In this document: in pieces, positions 1 through 6,450 of the stretch
Numbering within the stretch: the first letter of the stretch is position 1
Layout of the letters: the number at the start of each line of letters is the position of its first letter
Assembly (NCBI GenBank): GCA_013360825.1
Contig: JABWAY010000125.1
Location: 1-11,082 of the forward strand
Length of the DNA stretch: 11,082 nt
Direction: 5' to 3'
DNA from: Candidatus Brocadiia bacterium
GTDB lineage: Bacteria; Planctomycetota; MHYJ01; WSZJ01
Notes under the pieces: generated by a model
Database searches by the model: none
What the model was told of the DNA's origin: nothing
What the model saw: the letters and a program-made list of their open reading frames with translations, nothing else
Made by a program: the position numbers and the translations under genes

Positions 1-1
1 C

Positions 2-193
2 GCCCGAGCCGTCGGCACCGCACTCCGCCGCAACCCCGTCCCCATCCTCGTGCCCTGCCACCGCGTCCTCGCCGCCGGCGGCCGCATCGGCGGCTTCTCC
101 GCCCCCGGCGGACTGGACTCGAAACGGCGCCTGCTCGCGCTGGAAGGATGGGAAGCGGAGGCCCCGGTCCGCCCTGTCGGGGCGGCGCGATGA
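2..193 (+). CDS. ogt: Methylated-DNA--protein-cysteine S-methyltransferase (O6-alkylguanine-DNA alkyltransferase), C-terminal part
   Basis: The reading frame enters from the left edge and gives 63 residues before TGA at 191-193. It contains the family's active-site motif PCHRV (visible residues 18-22, Cys codon at 56-58), preceded by the RNP-PIL strand and followed by the GGFSAPGGLDSKRRLLALEG segment typical of the C-terminal DNA-binding/active-site domain. Family knowledge: the cysteine irreversibly takes the alkyl group from O6-alkylguanine in DNA, a suicidal direct-repair reaction in the cytoplasm. The N-terminal half and the start lie outside the window, so a stand-alone Ogt type cannot be told from a fused Ada type; the symbol is therefore tentative. 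The stop overlaps the next start codon by ATGA, so the two genes are probably translationally coupled. Confidence 0.93.
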   Translation, partial: ARAVGTALRRNPVPILVPCHRVLAAGGRIGGFSAPGGLDSKRRLLALEGWEAEAPVRPVGAAR

Positions 194-408
194 TCGCCAG
201 AGGCGGAGTGCTCTACGCCGTCCTCCGCGAGGAGGCCTCGCTCGACACCGTGGACGTGCTCGCCTGCGGCGTCTCGGAGTCGCACCTGGCCTCCCGCCTG
301 GAGGACTTTCGCCGCACGACCACCGGGAAGACCCGCCGCCTCGTGAGGGTGAAGCTCGTCATCGAGGAACTCCTCGACGACGTGCAGGAGCAGCCGGTCC
401 GGACCTGA
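190..408 (+). CDS. Small hypothetical protein coupled to the alkyltransferase gene
   Basis: This 72-residue protein is not one I recognise. The ATG at 190 overlaps the TGA of the alkyltransferase gene (ATGA), a classic coupled start. An in-frame ATG at 148 would lie well inside the upstream gene and is less likely. The protein is soluble, with no signal peptide or membrane segment. A beta-like start (GGVLYAVL) is followed by charged, probably helical segments (ESHLASRLEDFRR; VKLVIEELLDD). A basic stretch near residues 41-54 (TGKTRRLVRVK) could touch nucleic acid, but this is speculation. Codon choice matches the neighbours. Its stop is only 7 bases from the stop of the convergent hydrolase gene. 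A repair-linked role is possible from context only. Confidence 0.7.
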   Translation: MIARGGVLYAVLREEASLDTVDVLACGVSESHLASRLEDFRRTTTGKTRRLVRVKLVIEELLDDVQEQPVRT

Positions 409-415
409 ACGCCGG

Positions 416-1546
416 CTACTTCTCCTCCGCCTTCAGCTCCTCCGGGACCGCTTCGCCCCGGAGCCAGCCGTGCACCGCCTCCCGCACGTCCTGCGTGATC
501 CGGTGCTCGCCCCGGTACGGGAAGAACTCGTGCGCGACCCCGTGCTCCCGCAGCATCTCGCTCAGCGCTTTCCCGCTCCGGAACGGCACCACCGTGTCGT
601 CCACCCCGTGCGCAATCAGGATCCGCCGCCCCTTCAATGCCTCCCAGTCCGAGTGCTCCGTCAGCGCAGGGTCCATTCCCCCCCCGATGCAGACATACCC
701 CGTCACCACCCCCGCGTGCTCCAGCCCCGCGTGCGCCGCCACGAACGCCCCCTCGCTGAACCCGGCCAGGTAGACCCGCTTCGCATCGATCGCGTACGCC
801 CCCTTCAGAGCCTTGATCGCCCGCGCGACGTTCGCCGCCGACAGCTCATACCCCCGGCGGGTGTTCTCCTTCCCCGACTCCCACGGCGACCAGCCCCGCG
901 CGACCCGGCCTCCGAACGCCCCCATGACGTAGGGCGTCTCGAGCGAGGCCACGATGAACTCCTCCCCGCCCCAGTCGCTCAGTCCCTCCAGAAAGCGATC
1001 GGCCTGGTCGCCGCGGCCGTGGAGAAGGAGGAGGAGGCCGAAGGAGCGGGCTTCGGGCGTCGTCTCCGGAACGCGGACCAGGCAGGGGAGGAGCGCCCGC
1101 CCCTCGACCCAGGTCGTGCCGTTCGCCCCCCTGCCGTCGGCGGCGGCGTTCTCCTCCATCTTCGCCACGAGCGCCTTGTACGCCTTGCGGCCGCGCACCG
1201 GGTCGAGATCGGTGTCGCCCTTCAGGTGCTCCACGTCCGAGAACCCCGCCTCAACCGCCTGCTCCAGCGCCCGGACGGCGTCGGTCCTGTGCCCGCCGAG
1301 AGAGAGGCAGCACGCGAGGTTGTACCAGGCGTTCGAGTCCTCCGGGCGCCGCCCGACGTGCGCGAGGTAGGCTTCGGCGGCCTCGTCGAATTTCTTCGCC
1401 GCGTACAGCCGGTCCCCCTCCTGCGACGCCGGCGGGGCCTGCGCGCCTTCGATCGCCTTCTGGATCGCGTCGGTGAAATCCCCGGCGGGGCAGGGAAGCG
1501 TGGCGAGCGTGAGGAAGAGTGCGGCGAGGAGGGGGGTGAGTCGCAT
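416..1546 (-). CDS. Secreted TPR-containing alpha/beta-hydrolase (esterase/phospholipase-carboxylesterase-like)
   Basis: The 376-residue product starts with a signal peptide (MRLTPLLAALFLTLATLPCPAG, likely cut near residue 21-22). Next comes a TPR-like helical region at about 42-130 (DRLYAAKKFDEAAEAYL; AWYNLACCLSLGG), then an alpha/beta-hydrolase domain at about 145-365. Catalytic-triad candidates are Ser264 in GFSEG, Asp317 in HGVDDTVVPF and His348 in YRGEHR; the oxyanion-side HG motif is at 176-177 (LLLLHGRGD). This matches the carboxylesterase / dienelactone-hydrolase-like group, acting on an ester substrate outside the cytoplasm; the substrate is unknown. The ATG at 1546 is chosen because GGAG lies 7 bases upstream and a signal peptide follows directly. 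An in-frame ATG at 1603 would add 19 residues with poorly matching codons (AGA, ACA, CCT). Divergent from the transporter gene. Confidence 0.88.
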   Translation of the reverse strand: MRLTPLLAALFLTLATLPCPAGDFTDAIQKAIEGAQAPPASQEGDRLYAAKKFDEAAEAYLAHVGRRPEDSNAWYNLACCLSLGGHRTDAVRALEQAVEAGFSDVEHLKGDTDLDPVRGRKAYKALVAKMEENAAADGRGANGTTWVEGRALLPCLVRVPETTPEARSFGLLLLLHGRGDQADRFLEGLSDWGGEEFIVASLETPYVMGAFGGRVARGWSPWESGKENTRRGYELSAANVARAIKALKGAYAIDAKRVYLAGFSEGAFVAAHAGLEHAGVVTGYVCIGGGMDPALTEHSDWEALKGRRILIAHGVDDTVVPFRSGKALSEMLREHGVAHEFFPYRGEHRITQDVREAVHGWLRGEAVPEELKAEEK

Positions 1547-1609
1547 CGCGGGTCTCCGGAGGGGGCGGGGTGTGGGGGCAGGGGAAGGTGTCCGGCGGGT
1601 CATCCGCGG

Positions 1610-1615
1610 ATTCTA
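1610..1615 (-). promoter_or_regulatory. Candidate -10 element (TAGAAT) for the hydrolase gene
   Basis: On the minus strand TAGAAT is followed by six bases and then an in-frame ATG at 1603. Transcription starting about 7 bases past the hexamer would begin on that ATG. The better start at 1546 would then have a 57-base leader carrying its GGAG site. No convincing -35 element is seen. Confidence 0.45.
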
Positions 1616-1725
1616 TGCACCCGGCCCGCCCTGCGGTCCAGCATTCCGGCGTTCCGTCCGCGCGGGGCGGCCCGGTCACGCCGCCGTCCCCGCAACGGAT
1701 GGCGGACCTCCGCCCCCGCCTGCCT

Positions 1726-1731
1726 TAGACT
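1726..1731 (+). promoter_or_regulatory. Candidate -10 element (TAGACT) for the MFS transporter gene
   Basis: TAGACT stands 14 bases before the ATG at 1746, in a tract that is otherwise almost entirely G/C. A start 7 bases downstream would leave a leader of about 8 bases without a Shine-Dalgarno site. The nine bases TAGACTGTG recur exactly at 3101-3109. A weak -35 candidate (CGGACC, 17-base spacing) lies at 1703-1708. Bases 1547-1745, between the divergent genes, hold these promoters and no gene that I can support. Confidence 0.5.
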
Positions 1732-1745
1732 GTGCGCCCCCACCC

Positions 1746-3032
1746 ATGCCCGAGCCCGACTCCACCAGCTACCTCTCCCACATCCGCGCGTTTTCCGTCA
1801 ACGCGCGCCGTTTCCTCGCCGCCGGCGCGCTCTGGTCCCTCGGCCAGGCCCTCCTCCACCTGACCCGCAACCTCTACTGGAAGGAGTCCGGGTGGACCGA
1901 GGCCGGGATCGGCACCCTGCTCTCGGCCAGCCAGCTCGGCACCGTCCTCTGCACGATCCCGGCGGCGATCCTGATCGACCGCTGGCGCTCGAAGCCGCTC
2001 CTCGTCCTGTCCGTCTTCGCCACCATGGCCGCCAATGTCGGGCAGGTTCTCTGCCAGAGCCGCGGCGCGGTCCTCGCCTCCTCGTTCGCCGCCGGCGCGG
2101 GCTCCGCCGTCTTCCTCGTCGCCTCCGCCCCGTTCTTCGCCCGCCACTCCACCCCGCGGGAACGCACCCACCTTTTCGGCGTCTCCATCGGCCTCGCCGC
2201 CCTCGCCAACGTCCTCGGCGCCTTCTCCGTCCGCCTCCTGGAGCCCTGGCTCGGGCACGGGGCCGAAGCGCTGCGCACGATGATGCTCTGCGGCGCCGCG
2301 GGGGGCGTCCTGGCTGTCGCGCCGCTCGCGCTTCTCCGCGAGACCCCCCGGCCCGAGGTCCCGCGCGGACTCCGCCAGCTGCTGTTTGCGCGCGACTGGG
2401 GTCTGATGCTCCGCCTCTGCGCCCCCGACATGCTGATCGGCCTGGGCGCGGGGCTGACGATCCCGTTCATCAACCTGTATTTCCAGGGGCGGTTCGGGAA
2501 GTCCGCGGGGGACATCTCGGTCTACTACGCCGCGTCCCACGCGATGAACATGACGGGGTTCCTGCTCGCGCCCGTCTTTTCCCAGCGGTTCGGCAAGGTC
2601 GCCGTGATCGCCGGGTCGCAGCTCCTGTCCATTCCCTTCTTCGCCTTCATGGCGTTCACGGGGAGCCTCCCCGTCGCCGTGGCGGCGTTCCTCCTCCGTT
2701 CCCTCCTCATGAACATGGCCCAGCCCGTCAACGCCGCGTTCGTGATGGAGCGTGCCGCGGAGGACCAGCAGGCGGTGATGAACTCGTTCAAGCAGCTCTC
2801 CTGGAACGGCTCGTGGACCGTCTCCGCCCTCCTCGGCGGCTGGCTGATCCACGGAACCGCCGTCGGGCGCGACGGCTACACGCTCCCGATGCTCCTCACG
2901 ATCGGCTGCTACCTCTCCGGGACCACGCTCTTCCTCGCCCTCTGGGCCCGCCGCACGGCCCCCCCGGATTCTCCCCGAACTCCGAACGCTCCGGCGCTTC
3001 CCGCGATAACATCCACAGGTCCGGGCGATTAG
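1746..3032 (+). CDS. Major facilitator superfamily transporter
   Basis: A 428-residue integral membrane protein, the usual MFS length, with about twelve hydrophobic segments in two halves separated by a charged central loop (about residues 195-225, RETPRPEVPRGLRQLL). The motif-A-like cytoplasmic loop after the second helix reads AAILIDRWRSK, with Asp78 and Arg79, as in MFS carriers. Family knowledge: proton- or solute-coupled import or efflux across the inner membrane. Nothing visible fixes the substrate; drug efflux and sugar or metabolite transport both fit. The ATG at 1746 is preferred because the membrane region starts soon after it and the sequence upstream is low-complexity. It lacks a Shine-Dalgarno site and lies 14 bases after TAGACT, so a very short leader is likely. 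The C-terminus is unusual: the stop TAG (3030-3032) lies within the tRNA-Val gene, and the two genes overlap by 10 bases. Confidence 0.9.
   Translation: MPEPDSTSYLSHIRAFSVNARRFLAAGALWSLGQALLHLTRNLYWKESGWTEAGIGTLLSASQLGTVLCTIPAAILIDRWRSKPLLVLSVFATMAANVGQVLCQSRGAVLASSFAAGAGSAVFLVASAPFFARHSTPRERTHLFGVSIGLAALANVLGAFSVRLLEPWLGHGAEALRTMMLCGAAGGVLAVAPLALLRETPRPEVPRGLRQLLFARDWGLMLRLCAPDMLIGLGAGLTIPFINLYFQGRFGKSAGDISVYYAASHAMNMTGFLLAPVFSQRFGKVAVIAGSQLLSIPFFAFMAFTGSLPVAVAAFLLRSLLMNMAQPVNAAFVMERAAEDQQAVMNSFKQLSWNGSWTVSALLGGWLIHGTAVGRDGYTLPMLLTIGCYLSGTTLFLALWARRTAPPDSPRTPNAPALPAITSTGPGD
3007..3012 (+). promoter_or_regulatory. Possible -10 element (TAACAT) of the tRNA gene, inside the transporter coding region
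   Basis: TAACAT fits the TAnnnT pattern and lies 10 bases before the first base of the tRNA. This would allow a start about 4 bases upstream of the mature 5' end. No clear -35 element is visible. Read-through from the transporter promoter is the alternative source of this tRNA. Confidence 0.3.
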
Positions 3033-3095
3033 CTCAGCGGCCAGAGCGGCTGCCTTACACGCAGCGGGTCGGCGGTTCAAATCCGTCATCGCCCA
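3023..3095 (+). tRNA. tRNA-Val (anticodon UAC)
   Basis: The sequence folds as a full cloverleaf. The acceptor stem GGGCGAT pairs perfectly with ATCGCCC (3088-3094). The D-arm carries AGCTCAG...GAGC. The anticodon stem GCTGC/GCAGC encloses loop CTTACAC with anticodon TAC, which reads valine GUA/GUG codons. The T-arm is GGCGG-TTCAAAT-CCGTC, with one G-T pair. The discriminator base is A at 3095. CCA is not encoded (TCT follows), so the 3' end must be completed by CCA-adding enzyme. Bases 8-10 of the tRNA (TAG) are also the stop codon of the upstream transporter gene. Confidence 0.96.
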
Positions 3096-3100
3096 TCTGG

Positions 3101-3106
3101 TAGACT
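3101..3106 (+). promoter_or_regulatory. Candidate -10 element (TAGACT) for the ribbon-helix-helix gene
   Basis: TAGACT lies 5 bases after the tRNA and exactly 6 bases before the ATG at 3113. A start 7 bases downstream would fall on the A of that ATG, giving a leaderless mRNA. The surrounding TAGACTGTG is identical to the element ahead of the transporter gene. A weak -35 match, TTCAAA, would lie in the tRNA T-loop (3076-3081, 19-base spacing). Confidence 0.45.
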
Positions 3107-3112
3107 GTGGCC

Positions 3113-3325
3113 ATGGCGCGAAAGAAAAAAGGCCGCGGCCGGCCGAAACTGAAACGGGGGGACGCGAAGTCGGTCCTGATCCAGGTCCGCGTCACCCCCG
3201 AGGAGGCGAAGGCGATCGAGGCGCAGGCGGAGCAGCAGGGGCGCCCGCGATCGGAGTGGATCCGGCGGAAGCTGGTTCCGGGGGACGACCCGTCGAACGG
3301 GCGGGGGGACGTGCCGAAGGAGTGA
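3113..3325 (+). CDS. Small DNA-binding protein: AT-hook-like tail plus ribbon-helix-helix fold
   Basis: A 70-residue basic protein. Residues 1-16 (MARKKKGRGRPKLKRG) contain RGRP, the core of an AT-hook, in a lysine/arginine-rich tail. Residues 20-56 fit a ribbon-helix-helix of the CopG/Arc type: a strand (VLIQVRVT), a first helix beginning TPEEAKAIEAQAEQQ, a turn at GR, and a second helix (PRSEWIRRKL). Family knowledge: such proteins bind DNA as dimers through the paired strands and often act as repressors, antitoxins or relaxosome accessory proteins. No toxin gene follows, so an antitoxin role has no support here. An in-frame GTG at 3107 would add two residues; ATG 3113 is preferred because it sits 6 bases after TAGACT. 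No Shine-Dalgarno site is visible. It converges on the propeller gene with a 15-base gap and no evident terminator. Confidence 0.8.
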   Translation: MARKKKGRGRPKLKRGDAKSVLIQVRVTPEEAKAIEAQAEQQGRPRSEWIRRKLVPGDDPSNGRGDVPKE

Positions 3326-3340
3326 GCGCGGCGGCGGGGG

Positions 3341-4375
3341 TCAGAAGACCGGGACCGTCTTCTCCACCTTGCCGTCCTTCGAGATGCGCACGAGCCGGAA
3401 CGCCGACGTCACGCCCCAGCACGTTCCGTCCGGGCCGAAGGTGAATCCGCCCCAGTACTCGGGCCAGCCGGGGAGGGCGTCGACCTCGAATTTCCGCGCG
3501 GCGCCGTCGGGGCCGAGGAGGGCGCCGTGGCGGAGGCCGCCGCCGGCGATCCAGGTGCGGTCTCCCGAGGAACCGCGGCCGTAGTTGTAGCTCCCGGTGA
3601 CCTCGAAGGTGCTGACCTCGCCCTTGGCGGTGATGCGGGCGCAGAGGTCTTCGTAGGTGACGACGGTGGCGACGCCGTCCCGGACGAAGGCGTGGGCGCC
3701 GCTCCTGGCCGTGTACCAGAGCTTCGCGTCCCCCGTCGCCTTCAGACCGGCGACGTCGATCCAGCGGATCGTGGCCATCTGGCCGTCATTCCGCTGCTGC
3801 CACTCCGCCTGGCCCGCGCGCTTCAGGTCCTTGGGCATCGCCGCCCGGTCCGCTTTGGGTTCGGCGGCGTCGGCGGCGGGATCGTGAAGCACGAACGCCG
3901 TCTTCCCGGCGGGGTCGATGCCGACCAGCGCGATCCGTCCCTCGACCTCCACGCGCCCCCGGTCGCTTCCGTCCGACAGCGACAGGAACCGGACCGACGG
4001 CTTCGGCCGGCTTCCGATGGCGACCAGGAGGTCCCCTTCCGGCGCCGCCTGAATCTCCCCGCAATCGGCGACGGTCAGCGTCTCGGTCCAGCCGGCGGTC
4101 TCGTACACATGGACCGTCTCTTCGTCGTCCTCGAGAAAGAGGCGCGACCCGTCGCGGCTGAAGACCAGCCCCCCGACGCGCGCCCGGATCCAGATCCGCG
4201 ACTTCACGTCCATCGAAGCGGCATCGAGGACGTAGAGGACGCGGCTCGCACCGCCGGTCACCACCGTCTTCCCGTCCGGGCTCACCGCGACGGCTCCCAG
4301 TCCTCCCCATTCCGGGTCGCGGGCGGAGGCGAGGCCGGCGAGGGCGAACGTCAGGGCGAGGGCGGGCAGGCGCAT
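3341..4375 (-). CDS. Secreted beta-propeller (WD40/YVTN-like) repeat protein
   Basis: A 344-residue protein with an N-terminal signal peptide (residues 1-18, ending ASA before RDP), so exported. The mature part is made of degenerate propeller repeats: GGLGAVAVSPDGKTVVTGG, then GGLVFSRDGSRLFLEDD, IALVGIDPAGKTAFVLHD, and near the end GGFTFGPDGTCWGVTSA. The recurring 'SPDGK' turns are typical of WD40/YVTN blades. An Ala/Lys-rich insertion lies near residues 166-190. No catalytic motif is seen; a binding or scaffold role is the likely reading. The ATG at 4375 has GAGGAG 6 bases upstream (4382-4387). It starts 19 bases after the end of the shorter kinase gene on the same strand, so the two are probably one transcript. 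Its product could work outside the cell with the kinases' LamG domains, but that is inference. Confidence 0.83.
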   Translation of the reverse strand: MRLPALALTFALAGLASARDPEWGGLGAVAVSPDGKTVVTGGASRVLYVLDAASMDVKSRIWIRARVGGLVFSRDGSRLFLEDDEETVHVYETAGWTETLTVADCGEIQAAPEGDLLVAIGSRPKPSVRFLSLSDGSDRGRVEVEGRIALVGIDPAGKTAFVLHDPAADAAEPKADRAAMPKDLKRAGQAEWQQRNDGQMATIRWIDVAGLKATGDAKLWYTARSGAHAFVRDGVATVVTYEDLCARITAKGEVSTFEVTGSYNYGRGSSGDRTWIAGGGLRHGALLGPDGAARKFEVDALPGWPEYWGGFTFGPDGTCWGVTSAFRLVRISKDGKVEKTVPVF

Positions 4376-4394
4376 GGGGGACTCCTCACGGGGG

Positions 4395-6413
4395 CTATTT
4401 GGATACTTCGGATTCGATCTCGGCGCAGTAACTCCTGCCCGCGGCGGCGAAGCCCGCGAGCGATGTCAATTCGGCGTCGGTCAGAGCCCGGTCCCAGATC
4501 GCGAGGTCGTCGATCTCTCCCGCGAAGGCGCCGAATTCCGGCATGCGCGGGGCCTTCGGGCGTCCGATCGCGAGAAACTCGGATCCCGGGGCGGGCTTCT
4601 CACCCAGCGTGATCGGCTGCGGCCCGGGGTGCGGGAGCCGGTCCGAGGGACGGCGCGGACCCCGGCGATCGACCGCCGATCCGTCGCCGATGACGCCGTC
4701 CACCGCGATCGTCACCCCCCGGTCCCCGTCCCACCGCACGGCGATGTGGTGCCAGCCCGAGAGCACCCCCTCGGCGGGGGCGAGCGCGGTGATGTGGATG
4801 AAGCTGAGGAAGACGCCTTCGATGTCCCCCGCGGCGGGCCGGCCGATCCGGCCGACCCCGATCTGGAACCCGGTTCCGCGTTCTTCGCCTCCGCCGTCGT
4901 ACCAGACCATCGCCCGTGCCGCGGCGGGCCGCACCCACGCGGCCACCGTCTTCTGGGAAAAGCCGGGGAGGCTCAGATACGAGGAATCCCCGTCGAATGC
5001 GGCGCCGGCACCCACCCGCCCCGCCCCGGCCTTCGTGCTCACCGCAATCGCGACGATCATGTTCCCGCTCGTGTCGCGCCAGCCGCGGTGACCCTCGTGC
5101 TCGACCTCCGTGTCCGCTTCGAACGTCAGCGCCAGGCGGCATCCCTCGTGAAGCGTAAACGTGGAGGCCACGACGGGCGGCGGAGGGGGCACCCGGTCAG
5201 GGACCGGATTCACCGGGACGCGATCGGGCGGGGGGTGTGTTCCGCGGTCGGGCGGAACCGCCCCGCCGCCGCCCGTACCGCCGGGGCTCCCGGTGTTCAG
5301 GGTCCGGTCCGCCGCGGTCCCGCCGCCGGTGTCCGGGACGGGAGACGACTTGAGTGTCAGCCGAAGCGCCAGGAGCAGGAGGAGGACGGCGCAGCCCGCG
5401 ATCACATAGAGCGCCTTCTGCGCGTTCGGCACTCCCGGGCCCGAGGTCGGCGTCAGCGCCGCGACGTCCACGGTCCTCGTGGCCCCGGGGAAACCGCCGG
5501 CCGGGCCCGCGGCGGCCGCGGCAGCAGGAGCCGCGGCAATCTCCGGGAGCAGTTCGAGCGCCGGGCCCCCCTTCTGCATGTCCGCCAGCACCTCTGCCGC
5601 CGTCTGGTACCGCTCTCCGGGGCGCTTCGCCAGCATCTTCATGCAGATCGCCGCCGTTCCGGCGCTGATCTCCGGCCGGCGCGAGCGCGGATCGGGGATC
5701 GGCGCGGACATCACCTTGTGGAGGATCGCGATCACCTCGGTCCCCGTGTACGGCGGCGAGCCGGTCAGGAGGTGAAACAGCGTCGCGCCGAGCGAGTAGA
5801 GGTCGCTCCGGTGATCCACGCCGCTGGTGTCCTCGATCTGCTCCGGGCTCATGTACGCCGGCGTCCCCATCGCGGACGCAGCCTGCGTCAGACCCGCCTG
5901 GCTCTCCCCGGACCGCTTCGCCAGCCCCAGGTCCCCCAGCTTGATCTTCCCGTCCTTCGTCACCAGGATGTTGTCGGGCTTGATATCCCGGTGCACGATC
6001 TTCTGCCGCCGCGCCTCCTCCAGCGCCTTCAGCACCGGCGCAATCGCGGCCAGCGCCTGCTTCTCCGCGAGCGGGCCTTTCTTCAGGCGCGACCCGAGCG
6101 TCCCTCCGTCGACGTACTCCTCGACGATGTAGTGGAGCCCCGTGCCCGGGTCCCGGTCGGCGTCCATCATCGCGACGACGTTCGGGTGGCGCAGGGCCGC
6201 CGCGACGCGGGCCTCGCGGAGGAACCGTTCGGCGAAGTCCGGGCTGGCGCGGGCGATGTGGGCGGGGAGGACCTTGAGCGCGACGTCCACCCCGAGCGTC
6301 TGGTGTTTCGCGAGATAGACGGCGCCCATCCCGCCGCGGCCGATCTCGCGGATCACGACGCACCGGCCCACGACGGTCCCCGGGGCCAGTCCGTCTCCAG
6401 AAGTGTCGGGCAT
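4395..6413 (-). CDS. Transmembrane Ser/Thr protein kinase with one C-terminal LamG-like domain
   Basis: A 672-residue PknB-type kinase. The kinase domain (about residues 16-280) has the glycine loop GRGGMG (25-30), catalytic Lys47 in VALK, the catalytic loop HRDIKPDN (141-148), DLG in place of DFG (161-163) and the activation-segment end SPE (189-191), so it should be active. An Ala-rich stretch (291-302) leads to one transmembrane helix (about 334-352), then a Gly/Pro-rich linker (about 362-415). The C-terminal region, about 422-660, resembles a concanavalin/LamG jelly-roll (LALTFEAD; AFDGDSSYLSLP; VAAWVRP; GWHHIAVRWDGD; GEIDDLAIWDRALTDAE) and ends in SYC. Predicted topology is kinase inside, LamG outside, suggesting a sensor for a sugar, wall or protein ligand. 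It is a clear paralogue of the upstream kinase. The ATG at 6413 has no Shine-Dalgarno site but lies 6 bases after TACAAT. Confidence 0.93.
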   Translation of the reverse strand: MPDTSGDGLAPGTVVGRCVVIREIGRGGMGAVYLAKHQTLGVDVALKVLPAHIARASPDFAERFLREARVAAALRHPNVVAMMDADRDPGTGLHYIVEEYVDGGTLGSRLKKGPLAEKQALAAIAPVLKALEEARRQKIVHRDIKPDNILVTKDGKIKLGDLGLAKRSGESQAGLTQAASAMGTPAYMSPEQIEDTSGVDHRSDLYSLGATLFHLLTGSPPYTGTEVIAILHKVMSAPIPDPRSRRPEISAGTAAICMKMLAKRPGERYQTAAEVLADMQKGGPALELLPEIAAAPAAAAAAGPAGGFPGATRTVDVAALTPTSGPGVPNAQKALYVIAGCAVLLLLLALRLTLKSSPVPDTGGGTAADRTLNTGSPGGTGGGGAVPPDRGTHPPPDRVPVNPVPDRVPPPPPVVASTFTLHEGCRLALTFEADTEVEHEGHRGWRDTSGNMIVAIAVSTKAGAGRVGAGAAFDGDSSYLSLPGFSQKTVAAWVRPAAARAMVWYDGGGEERGTGFQIGVGRIGRPAAGDIEGVFLSFIHITALAPAEGVLSGWHHIAVRWDGDRGVTIAVDGVIGDGSAVDRRGPRRPSDRLPHPGPQPITLGEKPAPGSEFLAIGRPKAPRMPEFGAFAGEIDDLAIWDRALTDAELTSLAGFAAAGRSYCAEIESEVSK

Positions 6414-6419
6414 GCGGGG

Positions 6420-6425
6420 ATTGTA
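6420..6425 (-). promoter_or_regulatory. Candidate -10 element (TACAAT) for the shorter kinase gene
   Basis: On the minus strand TACAAT is followed by six bases and the kinase ATG (6413). The predicted start would be the A of the ATG, making the mRNA leaderless. It lies in the 37-base gap after the larger kinase, which suggests an internal promoter separating the two kinases. No -35 match is seen. Confidence 0.5.
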
Positions 6426-6450
6426 GCGGAGATCCCGTGAGGGGGCCGCG

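Noticed and set aside
1725..3089. Minus-strand open frame of 454 codons opposite the transporter
   Set aside because: The product is Glu/Gly/Arg-rich low-complexity sequence with no hydrophobic core, as expected of an antisense shadow of a membrane protein gene.
470..3103. Very long plus-strand open frame (877 codons) spanning the hydrolase gene and the transporter
   Set aside because: Its translation is Arg/Pro-rich and without domain signatures. It is a shadow caused by high third-position GC; the opposing hydrolase has a signal peptide and catalytic triad, and the transporter frame has membrane helices.
3023..3325. tRNA-associated integrated element starting at tRNA-Val
   Set aside because: No integrase, no repeated tRNA 3' end elsewhere in the window and no change in base composition; the small gene after the tRNA alone does not make an island.
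3113..3325. Antitoxin of a toxin-antitoxin pair
   Set aside because: Ribbon-helix-helix proteins are often antitoxins, but the next gene is convergent and encodes a secreted propeller, so no toxin partner is present.
4374..6440. Plus-strand 688-codon frame opposite the shorter kinase
   Set aside because: Arg/Pro-rich antisense shadow; the minus-strand frame has every kinase motif.
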